Assembly: GCA_900548185.1 (NCBI GenBank)
Contig: URJJ01000035.1
Coordinates: 1-25,686, forward strand
Reading direction: 5' to 3'
Source: an uncultured Opitutales bacterium
Lineage (GTDB): Bacteria; Verrucomicrobiota; Verrucomicrobiia; Opitutales; Intestinicryptomonadaceae
DNA length: 25,686 bases
The stretch's first letter is position 1. Each line of letters opens with the position of its first letter. Position numbers and translations under genes: made by a program. The notes under the pieces were generated by a model. That model had not been told where the DNA came from. It did no database searches and worked only from the letters and a program-made list of their open reading frames with translations. Positions 1-11,418 of the stretch are shown piece after piece.

Positions 1-2498
<2,498 letters not shown>

Positions 2499-2692
2499 TA
2501 CAATCAAGTTGCTCCTTTTTTTAAAATAGGCTGTCTTGCTTGGTTCTTTTATTTTCCATGCATGCAGTTTATTCTAAGATTCGCTACTGTAGATTTACTA
2601 CCTCGCTTAAACTTTATTTTCTATAAACTTACATATATTCAAACTGTCAAAGATCTAAAATCTCCCACATACAACACATCCCAATCCAAAAC

Positions 2693-2769
<77 letters not shown>

Positions 2770-2785
2770 CTGTCAGTTAAAGTAT

Positions 2786-2861
2786 TGGTGGAGCCGAACG
2801 GGTTCGAACCGATGACCTGCTGAATGCAAATCAGCCGCTCTTCCAACTGAGCTACGGCCCC
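2786..2861 (-). tRNA. tRNA-Ala (anticodon UGC)
   Basis: The minus strand gives acceptor stem GGGGCCG with CGGCTCC, D stem GCTC/GAGC, anticodon stem GCTGA/TCAGC with loop TTTGCAT (anticodon UGC), and encoded CCA. The T stem ATCGG/CCGTT has one internal U-U mismatch, which is unusual but probably tolerated. It is the first tRNA after 16S, so the operon order is 16S-Ala-Ile-23S; many bacteria have Ile first. Confidence 0.97.
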
Positions 2862-2916
2862 ATTTAAATTCAACGCACCGGCTTTTCCATCTGCGCCCTT
2901 TTCGCTGTATGTTTCA

Positions 2917-2928
2917 CTTTAAAGAACT
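2917..2928 (-). promoter_or_regulatory. boxA-like antitermination site in the 16S-23S spacer
   Basis: The minus strand reads AGTTCTTTAAAG, close to the bacterial boxA core (NusB/NusE binding in E. coli). A matching site occurs in the leader at 4687-4700, reproducing the leader-plus-spacer arrangement known from E. coli rrn operons. Assignment is by similarity and position only. Confidence 0.55.
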
Positions 2929-2940
2929 ATGTCCCTAAAA

Positions 2941-2957
2941 TTTACTAAGTACGATTG
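2941..2957 (-). repeat. Downstream arm of the 16S rRNA processing stem
   Basis: Positions 2941-2957 (TTTACTAAGTACGATTG on the plus strand) are a perfect 17-bp reverse complement of 4670-4686. The two arms flank 16S, so the precursor can close into a long stem of the type cut by RNase III. After a small bulge the pairing resumes with CGAACC on both sides. Confidence 0.85.
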
Positions 2958-3017
2958 AAACGAACCTCATCCTCATTCTCGTGCATGACATCCGGTTGCC
3001 CGAACGCATGCCAGAAT

Positions 3018-4562
<1,545 letters not shown>

Positions 4563-4669
4563 ACTTTTTAAAGTTTTGAGAATTTTGAATCTGTATTATA
4601 GATTCGTTTGGACTTATTTTATTAAGTCATTTTGACATCTTCTTCTTACAAAGAATATGCCGGTTCGCA

Positions 4670-4686
4670 CAATCGTACTTAGTAAA
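4670..4686 (-). repeat. Upstream arm of the 16S rRNA processing stem
   Basis: This perfect 17-bp reverse complement of 2941-2957 lies about 110 nt upstream of the mature 16S 5' end and directly follows the leader boxA in the transcript. Together the arms define the precursor-16S processing helix. Confidence 0.85.
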
Positions 4687-4700
4687 CTTTAAAAGAACAT
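4687..4700 (-). promoter_or_regulatory. boxA-like antitermination site in the rRNA leader
   Basis: The minus strand reads ATGTTCTTTTAAAG just upstream of the 16S processing stem, matching the spacer copy at 2917-2928. About 60 nt further upstream in the transcript (4762-4775) a hairpin CCGCT-GAAA-AGCGG could play the boxB-like role. Inferred from similarity and position. Confidence 0.5.
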
Positions 4701-4803
4701 CTCTCCCAAAAATCCACACCCTTTAAGAATACCCAAGGATGAAATCTCCGGAACTTTAACACCGCTTTTCAGCGGCGCCTTTCGCGATGAAAGAAAGATT
4801 CCA

Positions 4804-4832
4804 ATCAAGGACAATCTTCATCGGCTTGTCAA
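4804..4832 (-). promoter_or_regulatory. Candidate rRNA promoter P2
   Basis: The minus strand has a perfect -35 TTGACA (4827-4832), a 17-nt spacer and a weak -10 CTTGAT (4804-4809). The 40-50 nt upstream (4834-4880) are very AT-rich with A and T tracts, like an UP element. It would be the downstream member of a tandem rrn promoter pair. The poor -10 limits confidence. Confidence 0.45.
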
Positions 4833-4968
4833 TGCTTTTCTTAAACTTTTTTTAAAATTTTTGAAAAAACATTTTTCAAGAACTCGAAAGAACATATCCC
4901 CCAGAGGAATAACCGGCCCGTAAACAAACCGGAAACTCATGGGACCCTTCTCAGGGTGAAAGCTTCTC

Positions 4969-5045
4969 ATTAGGAACTATGAAGTCCGCCCTGTCAATAT
5001 CTTTTTTGAGATTTTTTTCAAAACCTCAAAAAATTTTATATAACA
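4969..5045 (-). promoter_or_regulatory. Candidate rRNA promoter P1 with UP-like element
   Basis: The minus strand has -35 TTGACA (4992-4997), a 17-nt spacer and -10 CCTAAT (4969-4974), predicting a start near 4961, about 400 nt upstream of 16S. Directly upstream, 4998-5045 consists of phased A and T tracts, as in UP elements of strong rRNA promoters. ORFs drawn across this stretch are low-complexity artefacts. Confidence 0.6.
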
Positions 5046-5273
5046 GAATGAAAAGAACTCTCCCTCCCCAGTTCGAAAGCAAGCGCCTTCCGGCACCCCC
5101 TCCCCAACGAGAAAGGACACCCACAGTGTACCTCTTCTCAACTTCTGCAAGAAAAAAATTTTACCCACCACCACAAACCCCACATAACACCCTATCACCC
5201 AATCCATTACATTATACACTTTTTTAAAATATCCCCACCCTACCCCAATGAAAAGGAGACGAATGACAGAGGG

Positions 5274-5290
5274 GGGGGCGAAGCGCCCCC
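5274..5290. other. GC-rich hairpin
   Basis: GGGGGCG (5274-5280) and CGCCCCC (5284-5290) form a perfect 7-bp stem with a 3-nt loop, preceded by further G residues. Neither strand has a U-run on the 3' side, so it is not a standard intrinsic terminator. It may still insulate the rRNA promoters from transcription coming from upstream. Confidence 0.4.
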
Positions 5291-5837
5291 AAAAGGAATC
5301 GGATACCTCCAAAAATCGGCCTATTCATGCGTATTGCCTGCATTGCGCTACTTGATTTTAAAAAATACGCATTCAGCTATTGAAAGAGACCTTCACTTTT
5401 GGAATGCCTCTGGATGCTTTAAAACAAAGGGTTTCCGGCGGCAAATATGGCAAAATGAAGCAATACATATGAATGGATTGTTTTCAAAAGTGCTGGAGTT
5501 TCTGCGCCCGAGCGGATTTCCCAAAAGTATAGCATACTCCGCACGCGGCGCGGCATGAAAGATGGAAAACAAAGGATGGCTTTCTTTTGGGCCGCTTATT
5601 CGCAGTAAAGCCCGATACCTTCCAGCAAATCGCTTTATTTTTTAGCCGCACATTTTGCAATGAAAAGCCCGCCTGGAGTTGAATGACGATATTTGAAACC
5701 CCAGACTGCGCGGCATAGCTGGAATCCGAAGCCGCCGTTTTCATTTGCCATAAAAAGGCCAGAGATAAACCCCGGTCTATTTCCAAATGTAGCGGGGGCA
5801 TAACACCCTTTTTCCCTGCAAACAGATGACGGCGCGC

Positions 5838-6004
5838 CCCCAACAAAAAAAAGGGGATTGGCACAGATTGCAATGCCCCGAAAGAAACGAAGAATCAGGA
5901 GGTATTTCGCCGCAGCTAAGGCGGGGTTTTTCTTATCCGCGTAAAATCCCTTCCCCAACCCGCTTCCCGTTTCCTTATCTATGTAAGACTCCAAAAAATC
6001 CGCA
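5838..6004 (-). repeat. Dispersed element of about 170 bp, copy 1
   Basis: This stretch aligns over nearly its whole length with 10673-10848. The best-conserved block covers the GCCCCGAAAGAAACGA motif (5875-5890). On the minus strand the element ends with an eight-T run (5845-5852), as an RNA with its own terminator would. The terminal inverted repeat that is perfect in copy 2 is degraded here. An open frame crosses this copy, but copy 2 has stops in the same frame and shifts, so protein coding is unlikely. It could be a structured RNA or a small non-autonomous mobile element. Confidence 0.65.
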
Positions 6005-6288
6005 GTTGGCGGCAATTAAAAATGCGATGTAAAAGCTGAAAAAAGGCCGACAGGGCGAAGTCTGTACATGGCCCGCCGCGCCTTTACGCCCGGACGTTCT
6101 CCGCCGCGCGATTGCGCAACAATCTGCGTAAAAGGCGCCCATGATTTTGCAGCATGCCTGGTGCGCCCTGGAGGGAGGCGGCATGTCAGACGGGAAAACG
6201 GCACGGCAGACCGAGCCTGCCAAAGCCAACCGGCCGCTTTACGGCGAAGCAAAATTGCAAAACCGCAGAGCGAAGCGCGCACCGGGAT

Positions 6289-7176
6289 TTACCGGCAATC
6301 CTCGACACGTTTTTCCGCCGCAATCTTTTCGATGACGCGGCGCACCTGCCTGTCGAGCGGAGAACCCTCCCTATAGTCGGCCCTGGCAACAAAGTTTACG
6401 CGGTCTTCGTTTAAAAGCTTCTCGGAACACTTGCCCTTGCGCCGCGAACCGTCGTGCACGGCAATGGAGTATCCGCCCTGGCTTTTTACGAGCTTCATTG
6501 AGGGGATGTCCGTCATGCCGTCGCCGATGAAAACCATTCGCTTGAAGGGAACCGGGCGGAGCGCTTCTGGCATGTAGTGGTTGACGGTTTTCTGGAGGTC
6601 CAGGACGCCCTTGTTTATCCGGAAAAGGTACTGCATTTTAGTCGTGTAATTCACAGCGTGCGCGGGCCAGACGGCCGCCCCGTACTCGTCGTACATGAAT
6701 CCCGATGCGAATATTCGGCGGAAGTTGCGCGCAATTGCGCATCCCTGAATCATCTCGCCGATGCCGGATGAAATGACGTAATGGCGGAGCTCCGCCCCGT
6801 GCGCCGCAGCGCAGGCGTTCATGCGCGAAAACCAGTCGGAAGGGGCCATAGAAAACAGGTCGCCTGCGCGTGCCTGGGGCGGCGGAGGCTCGGGCAGCAG
6901 GCCGGGAAAAAACTCGACGGACCTGCCGAACTCAAAAAAGTCGTCGCGCGTGATTTTTATCTTACGCTCGCGGGCCCGGGCGCACATGAGGTACATGTAG
7001 GCCAGAATCAGGTCGCAGCCGTGCGCCTTGGAAAGCTTTGCCACGTCCTCCCAGAACTCCTGCGGCGACTGCCCCAGGCCGGATATGAACGAATACTCCT
7101 GCATGTTTCCCGGCGACAGCGTGCCGTCAAAGTCGTAGCATATCGCGATTTCATATTTTCCGGATTTGGATAGCAT
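6289..7176 (-). CDS. HAD-superfamily phosphatase
   Basis: The 295-residue product has the haloacid dehalogenase motifs in order: DFDGT at residues 15-19 (nucleophile Asp15 and general acid/base Asp17), motif II VISSG, the motif III lysine in NYTTK, and motif IV GDGMTD near the C-terminus. The cap lies between motifs I and II, as in phosphoserine-phosphatase-like members. It should be a cytoplasmic Mg2+-dependent phosphomonoesterase; the substrate cannot be read from the sequence. The ATG at 7176 was chosen because motif I then begins after a short N-terminus; an upstream in-frame start would add 46 residues without domain sense. No clear Shine-Dalgarno is seen. It is divergent from the flavin-reductase-like gene. 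Confidence 0.9.
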   Translation of the reverse strand: MLSKSGKYEIAICYDFDGTLSPGNMQEYSFISGLGQSPQEFWEDVAKLSKAHGCDLILAYMYLMCARARERKIKITRDDFFEFGRSVEFFPGLLPEPPPPQARAGDLFSMAPSDWFSRMNACAAAHGAELRHYVISSGIGEMIQGCAIARNFRRIFASGFMYDEYGAAVWPAHAVNYTTKMQYLFRINKGVLDLQKTVNHYMPEALRPVPFKRMVFIGDGMTDIPSMKLVKSQGGYSIAVHDGSRRKGKCSEKLLNEDRVNFVARADYREGSPLDRQVRRVIEKIAAEKRVEDCR

Positions 7177-7675
7177 GGGGTGAATCGTTGACTTTTCCGC
7201 ATGCAAAATCAAACACTTAACGCAGCCTCCAGAAAATCCCCGCAAAAATACGCCATGCGGGGGCGGGAGAGCGCATATTGGGAAAGCTGAAACGCCGCAA
7301 CATAACCATGGCAAGGATTACAGCGCGAAATTTGAGGAGGCGGAGGAAACATGCCGGAGAATTTCATCACGGAAGGGCGTTTAGCTAAACCTCTCCGGAA
7401 TGCGAAAGGGGCGAACATTTTATCACCCCTGCGGAATCCTCCCCCACCCTGTGGCCCCAAGAACTCCCGTCTGCGCCAGTTTCCCGAAGCGGGCTTTCCG
7501 AATTTCAAGCATCCAAATCCCGGAATCGGACAATAAAAAACGCCTCCCAGACTGCCTGCTATTTTCAAACCCGGCTTCATTTTTTGCCCAAACTTGGCGC
7601 CCCGGCTGCGGCGCAAAACGGCCCTTCAAAAAAAAAGTAATTGTCCGGCTGCAAAATCGTGCGAAAATAAAATCC
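7177..7675. other. Divergent intergenic region
   Basis: About 500 bp separate the HAD gene from the flavin-reductase-like gene. A purine-rich ribosome-binding-like stretch precedes an ATG at 7351, opening a 61-codon frame, but the product is proline-rich, has no known features and is not counted as a gene. Small inverted repeats occur (for example AGGGG...CCCCT near 7407-7430). Promoters for both flanking genes must lie here, but none is convincing; TTGTCC at 7641-7646 is a possible -35 for the rightward gene. Confidence 0.45.
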
Positions 7676-8176
7676 ATGAAAAATATAGACCCGAGGGACG
7701 TTTCAGAAAACGCAATCCGCCTTATAGGCGACAAATGGACGCTCATATCCGCCGGCGTCCGCGGAAATTTCAACTCAATGACCGCCAGTTGGGGCGGTCT
7801 CGGCGAGATTTGGGGGAAGCCTGCGGCTTTCATATTCATAAGGCCGCAGCGCCACACCTTCGGATTCGTGGAAAAAAGCGGCATTTTTACGCTGTCTTTT
7901 TTTGAAGAGAAATACCGCCCCGCCCTCAAAATTTTCGGCACGCGCAGCGGGCGGGACTGCGACAAGCCAAAACTCGCAAACCTCACCCCCGAATTCACCG
8001 CATCCGGCGCGCCGTATTTTGCGGAGGCGTCGCTTGTGCTGGAGTGCCGCAAAATGTATGCGGACATGATTAAGCCGGAATGCTTTCTCGACAGGGAGCA
8101 AATCGGGCGGTGGTATCCGCAGGCCGACTTCCACAAGATGTACGTCGCCGAAATAACGTCGGCCATGCGCGCCTAG
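7676..8176 (+). CDS. Flavin reductase-like domain protein (FMN-binding split barrel)
   Basis: The 166-residue product matches the flavin-reductase-like split-barrel family. It has the NSMTASWGG segment near residues 34-42, which contacts the flavin phosphate in relatives, followed by the strand pattern AAFIFIRPQRHT and FTLSFF. The C-terminal half (ECRKMYADMI, then a YVAEI strand near the end) also fits the fold. Family members bind FMN and act as flavin reductases or small NAD(P)H:flavin oxidoreductases in the cytoplasm; the substrate is unknown. The ATG at 7676 begins a compact single-domain protein of normal length. There is no strong Shine-Dalgarno. The gene converges on the serpin gene, with 28 bp between stops. 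Confidence 0.88.
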   Translation: MKNIDPRDVSENAIRLIGDKWTLISAGVRGNFNSMTASWGGLGEIWGKPAAFIFIRPQRHTFGFVEKSGIFTLSFFEEKYRPALKIFGTRSGRDCDKPKLANLTPEFTASGAPYFAEASLVLECRKMYADMIKPECFLDREQIGRWYPQADFHKMYVAEITSAMRA

Positions 8177-8204
8177 CCCGGCGCAGAGCGGGCGGCCGGA
8201 AAAA

Positions 8205-9461
8205 TCATTCCAAAGCCGGAGCGGGTTCCGGGTTTCCGGCCTCACAGGAACCGCCCGGCCCGCCTCCGGACGGATTTTCAACCCACCCCAGAAAGACCAC
8301 GGCGCCCGTGCCGTTTTCCACAATGCAAAACAGGAATGGCCGGTTTGCCGAAAACTTTTTGACGGACCCGAAAGGCATGTTCAAAAGGTCCACGGCCGCA
8401 GCCGTTGTCCCGCTCTCGTCAACGCTAACGGCTGCGGACTGCGAGAAATCCGACACATACAGGCCAGGCTTCACCTCCGCCACACCTCCGAAATCGGCCG
8501 ACTCCGAAAATACTGCGGGCATCCCCATCTTTGAAAGCACCTCCTTGAGCGAAACCTTCCCCTCCGACACCCGGAAGCGTGGCATGTAAAATACGGTCGG
8601 GGCCTTTTCCGCGCCCATGCTCCTCAACACCCCGAACATATTTGAAAAAGACTCCCCCGTAAGATGCCCGAGCGCACCCTTCGCGCCGGACTCAATATCC
8701 TTTGGAAGCAGCACGACCATCGAAAAACCGCCCCCAGAATACGGCAGCATGGCCGCGTCGAAATGCTCAAATTCCGCCATGGCCCCGACACTTTCCGAAA
8801 CCATCATCGGAACCTCCAAAAACTTTTCCCTGGACATCAAGAACCTTCCTTTTCGGGTATCGGCCGGGTTGAATATGCGATTCCACCTGCCCTCGAAACA
8901 GGAAGCGCCCGTCACCACTATCGCGGGGGCGGACAGTTCGGACGGCAAAACAGCCTCCTTCACGGCCCCTTTTGTGGCCCATTCCACCCAACTGTTTATG
9001 CGGGAGGCCGAAACTTCTGGAAGCTGCGGGTTGTAGGTATTGGGCAAGATATTGAAAACTTTAGCGCACGATTTGAGAAACTCCGCGCGGACGGGCGCGA
9101 ATCGGGGAGTCCAAACGGCCCCATGAAATGCGGCGGCTCCCCCGGAATCCGCGAAACCGGCTGCCGCGCCGTCCACGGCCGAAAAGAATTCGCCCGGAGC
9201 GTCGGGGGCGCCCAGGACGGACGAAATCTGCGCGGACGCCTCCCCCCGGGCCCCGGAGCCCAGCGCGGAAAGAATCCTGAAGGCCGAATACGGAGAGAAT
9301 GCAAAATTGCCCGCGCCTGGAAACGCGGTTCTCGCAACCCTGAAGCCGAATTCGTTGCAGGCCCTCGCATGGGCCTCAATCCCCGCCCCGGAGCCGCCAG
9401 GAGCCCCGCCCGCAGAAAACGCGCAAACTAACGCCGCCAAAACAAAAACTCCCGCCTTCAT
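8205..9461 (-). CDS. Secreted serpin-family protease inhibitor
   Basis: The 418-residue protein begins with a Sec signal peptide (MKAGVFVLAALVCAFSAGG), followed by a full-length serpin domain. Diagnostic parts are NFAFSPYSAF near the N-terminus, the hinge ESGTTAAAV (Glu349 as P17), and the closing FSANRPFLF and VVFLGWVENP strands. Counting from the hinge puts P1-P1' at about Gly365-Ser366, in the loop LNMPFGS; the bond is uncertain and Phe364 could be P1. The small alanine-rich hinge suggests an inhibitory serpin that traps serine or cysteine proteases outside the cytoplasm. A glycine/proline-rich tail follows the domain. The start at 9461 gives the signal peptide and has AAAGG upstream. Serpins are sporadic in bacteria. 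Confidence 0.93.
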   Translation of the reverse strand: MKAGVFVLAALVCAFSAGGAPGGSGAGIEAHARACNEFGFRVARTAFPGAGNFAFSPYSAFRILSALGSGARGEASAQISSVLGAPDAPGEFFSAVDGAAAGFADSGGAAAFHGAVWTPRFAPVRAEFLKSCAKVFNILPNTYNPQLPEVSASRINSWVEWATKGAVKEAVLPSELSAPAIVVTGASCFEGRWNRIFNPADTRKGRFLMSREKFLEVPMMVSESVGAMAEFEHFDAAMLPYSGGGFSMVVLLPKDIESGAKGALGHLTGESFSNMFGVLRSMGAEKAPTVFYMPRFRVSEGKVSLKEVLSKMGMPAVFSESADFGGVAEVKPGLYVSDFSQSAAVSVDESGTTAAAVDLLNMPFGSVKKFSANRPFLFCIVENGTGAVVFLGWVENPSGGGPGGSCEAGNPEPAPALE

Positions 9462-9658
9462 GACATAGCCTTTCCCAAATTTTCCAGTCCGAAATCCGCG
9501 AAATATTTTCCGCACAATACGGGCGCAAGTCAATATGAAACATATCTCGGCTCATGCGGGCGATTCGGAAACTTCAGCAAAGCGCACTCCGCCCGCATGA
9601 CAGGACACGCCACCCCGAAAAAACTGCGCCGGGCAATTGACGCATCCATGCCGCAGAC

Positions 9659-9708
9659 GCATTCCGGAACATTGCAAACGCGGAATGCCAAAAAGGCCGC
9701 GCGGCCCC
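9659..9708 (-). terminator. Terminator after arsM plus adjacent hairpin
   Basis: Directly after the arsM stop, the minus strand reads GGCCGCGCGGCC followed by TTTTT (9691-9706), a short intrinsic terminator. Just beyond it a second inverted repeat pairs 9659-9666 with 9681-9688 (GCATTCCG/CGGAATGC, perfect 8 bp, loop of 14 nt). The first hairpin with its U-run should end the arsM transcript; the second has no assigned role. Confidence 0.55.
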
Positions 9709-9709
9709 G

Positions 9710-10570
9710 CTAATGTTTTACGGCAACTATTGCAAGGCTTACCACATAGTCTGCAATGTCGGCCCCCGCAGGGAGACGCTCGGAAATCTGCCTGTAAAGC
9801 GGGTCGTTCCAGTTTTGCATATTTCGCACATAGCCGGGCTTGGGCGTGAGAACGGCCGATGAAAATCCGCTTTCGCGCAGCATGGCTTCGGTCTCCGAGG
9901 CGAGCGCGGCCCCGGCAACGCACCCTACAAGGGCCGCAGCCATTTCACGGACGCCGTCCGGAAGCGGCTTCAGTAGGGCCAAATCCGAAACGCACACCCT
10001 GCCTCCGGGCCGTAGAACCCTGTAAATTTCACGCCAGACCTGCGGCTTGTCCGGCGACAGGTTTATGACGCAGTTGGATATGACCGCATCCACGCACGCA
10101 TCGGCAACCGGGAGATGCTCGATTTCCCCCAGGCGGAACTCCACATTGTCAAGCCCTGAAAGGCTGCGGTACTGCGCGATGTTTTTGCGAGCCCTGGAAA
10201 CCATTTCAGGCGTCATGTCCACCCCGATGGCGCGCCCAGACGCCCCGACCTTGCGGCCTGCCTGAAAGACGTCAAAGCCCCCGCCGCAGCCGAGGTCCAG
10301 GACAATCTGCCCCTCTGAAAGACCGGCGAGGGCCAGCGGATTTCCGCACGAAAGCCCCATGTTGGCGCCCTCCGGCAGGGCAGCGAGGCTTTCGGCGTCG
10401 TAGCCCACCGACTCCGCGAGCCTGGCTGGGTCGGCGTGGCCGCTGCGTCTTTCAGAGCACCGGCAGGGAGTTTTGCCCGCCGCTATCTGCGCATAGCCGC
10501 TGCGCACGGCCTCCCTTATTTCGTCGCCTGATTTGCAAGAGCAGGCGTCTTTTGCATTCTCTTTTCCCAT
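9710..10570 (-). CDS. arsM: Arsenite S-adenosylmethionine methyltransferase ArsM
   Basis: The 286-residue protein is a class I SAM-dependent methyltransferase. Motif I is LDLGCGGGFD (91-100) and the acidic Asp at VDMTPEM (118) binds the SAM ribose. Three cysteines fit the As(III)-binding set of ArsM: Cys75 in MGLSCGN, Cys167 in ISNCVIN and Cys217 in VGCVAGA; the Cys167-Cys217 spacing of 50 equals that of Cyanidioschyzon ArsM C174-C224. Further cysteines near the N-terminus (CSC, CRC) may help capture metalloid. It methylates trivalent arsenic stepwise to methylated, partly volatile forms in the cytoplasm. An arsR gene lies upstream in the same direction. No arsenite pump or arsenate reductase is visible nearby. 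Confidence 0.95.
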   Translation of the reverse strand: MGKENAKDACSCKSGDEIREAVRSGYAQIAAGKTPCRCSERRSGHADPARLAESVGYDAESLAALPEGANMGLSCGNPLALAGLSEGQIVLDLGCGGGFDVFQAGRKVGASGRAIGVDMTPEMVSRARKNIAQYRSLSGLDNVEFRLGEIEHLPVADACVDAVISNCVINLSPDKPQVWREIYRVLRPGGRVCVSDLALLKPLPDGVREMAAALVGCVAGAALASETEAMLRESGFSSAVLTPKPGYVRNMQNWNDPLYRQISERLPAGADIADYVVSLAIVAVKH

Positions 10571-10604
10571 AATGTTTTTCCCTTAATGTTTTTCCCTTAA
10601 TGTT
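10571..10604 (-). repeat. 14-bp tandem duplication in the arsM leader
   Basis: The unit AATGTTTTTCCCTT occurs at 10571-10584 and 10585-10598, followed by a partial third AATGTT (10599-10604). On the minus strand each unit contains AAGGG, so arsM has two identical potential ribosome-binding sites, the nearer one about 10 nt before the ATG. Copy-number change by slippage could alter leader spacing. Confidence 0.8.
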
Positions 10605-10605
10605 C

Positions 10606-10634
10606 GTTATTCGTAAAACTACAAACAATGTCGA
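10606..10634 (-). promoter_or_regulatory. Candidate arsM promoter
   Basis: The minus strand has -35 TCGACA (10629-10634), a 17-nt spacer and -10 AATAAC (10606-10611), placing the start about 30 nt before arsM. The -10 lies within TTCGTTATTCG, a repeated TTCG pattern that could be an ArsR target. Both elements deviate from consensus, so this is tentative. Confidence 0.35.
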
Positions 10635-10672
10635 GAAAAAAATGTTTTGAAGTTTGAACGGATTGAAATCTC

Positions 10673-10848
10673 CCCCCACAAAAAAGAAGGGACTGGCATA
10701 GACTGGAATGCCCCGAAAGAAACGAGAAATCAGGCGGCGTTTCGCGGCAATTTAAGCTGGCTTTTTCCTCTCCGCGCAAAATTTCATCCATTTCCCAATC
10801 CGCTTTCCGCTCCCTTGTCTATGCCAGACTAAAAAAGAAATCAAAAAT
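10673..10848 (-). repeat. Dispersed element of about 170 bp, copy 2
   Basis: This is the partner of 5838-6004. Its ends form a perfect 11-bp inverted repeat: CTGGCATAGAC at 10692-10702 and GTCTATGCCAG at 10816-10826. On the minus strand the outer stem is followed by CCCTTCTTTTTT, so the element could act as a hairpin-plus-U-run terminator between arsR and arsM, or be an RNA gene. Stops and frame differences against copy 1 argue against a protein. Confidence 0.65.
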
Positions 10849-10985
10849 TTGCAGGCAATCTGACGGCGAATCTTACAGCCCGCCCACCAAAAAAATCGCA
10901 CGCGTCAATTCCCAAATACACCCCGCCCTTCGGCCCTTTTCCGCCTCCAAACGCCCGCGCGAAATACGCCCGCGCAAGGGGCCGC

Positions 10986-11312
10986 CTATTTGCAGCATCC
11001 GCCCCCGCTTTTCCCGCAGAGAAAATCGGAGAAGAGTTTTCCGGCAAGCTCCCAGTTTTTCCGGTTTATGCAATAGCGAACCTTGGGGGCCTCTATCTCG
11101 CCCTGGATTAGCCCCGCCGCCTTAAGCTCCTTGAGGTGCTGCGACACCGTCGCCTTCGATATGGGAAGGACGCTGTGAATATCGCCGAAAAAGCACGAAT
11201 CGAGCGAAGACAAGTAGTCCATTATGGCAACCCTGGCCGGATGCCCCAAGGCTTTGGCCATTTTTGCGAGGCGTTCCTGGTCTGCGGAATAAACTTTTCC
11301 AGATTTTGCCAT
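10986..11312 (-). CDS. arsR: ArsR-family metalloid-responsive repressor
   Basis: The 108-residue protein is a single winged-helix domain of normal ArsR/SmtB length. It has LGHPARVAIMDYL in helix 1-2 and the recognition helix ISKATVSQHLKEL (residues 51-63). Cys40 in SLDSCFFGDI is in the helix region where ArsR proteins often bind As(III); other cysteines are Cys81, Cys99 and the C-terminal CC (106-107), which could complete a trivalent metalloid site. Without ligand it should repress the ars promoter. The start at 11312 gives the family length; an upstream in-frame start would add a non-conserved 71 residues. It is preceded by the UvrA2 gene on the same strand and separated from arsM by the dispersed element. 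Confidence 0.9.
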   Translation of the reverse strand: MAKSGKVYSADQERLAKMAKALGHPARVAIMDYLSSLDSCFFGDIHSVLPISKATVSQHLKELKAAGLIQGEIEAPKVRYCINRKNWELAGKLFSDFLCGKSGGGCCK

Positions 11313-11418
11313 ACGCTGCCAAGGATTGCGGAAAGCCGCGCATAAGACAAGAAAATACGCCATAGAAGCGTTTTCCGCCAAAGGCCCCACGGCTCCGGAC
11401 GCGCCTTTCGGGGGAGCG

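Larger units (their letters stand above)
5046..6288. other. Intergenic region without a convincing gene
   Basis: This 1.2-kb stretch separates the rRNA promoters from the HAD-family gene. No open frame looks coding: the longer ones have no recognisable domain, no good start and a composition unlike nearby genes. It contains a very stable hairpin (5274-5290) and the first copy of the dispersed element (5838-6004). The part 5050-5260 is strongly C-rich on the plus strand. Decayed sequence is possible, but no gene remnant was recognised. Confidence 0.6.

Noticed and set aside
4977..5312. Minus-strand 111-residue open frame
   Set aside because: It starts at TTG, has low-complexity composition and overlaps the AT-rich upstream element and -35 of the rRNA promoter.
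5635..6015. Minus-strand 126-residue open frame across dispersed element copy 1
   Set aside because: The matching part of copy 2 has stops and frame shifts, and the product shows no domain.
7351..7536. 61-codon plus-strand frame after a purine-rich ribosome-binding-like stretch
   Set aside because: The product is proline-rich with no family features; the purine run alone is weak evidence.
8177..8204. Bidirectional terminator between the flavin-reductase-like and serpin genes
   Set aside because: A CCGGC/GCCGG pairing exists, but no U-run follows it on either strand.
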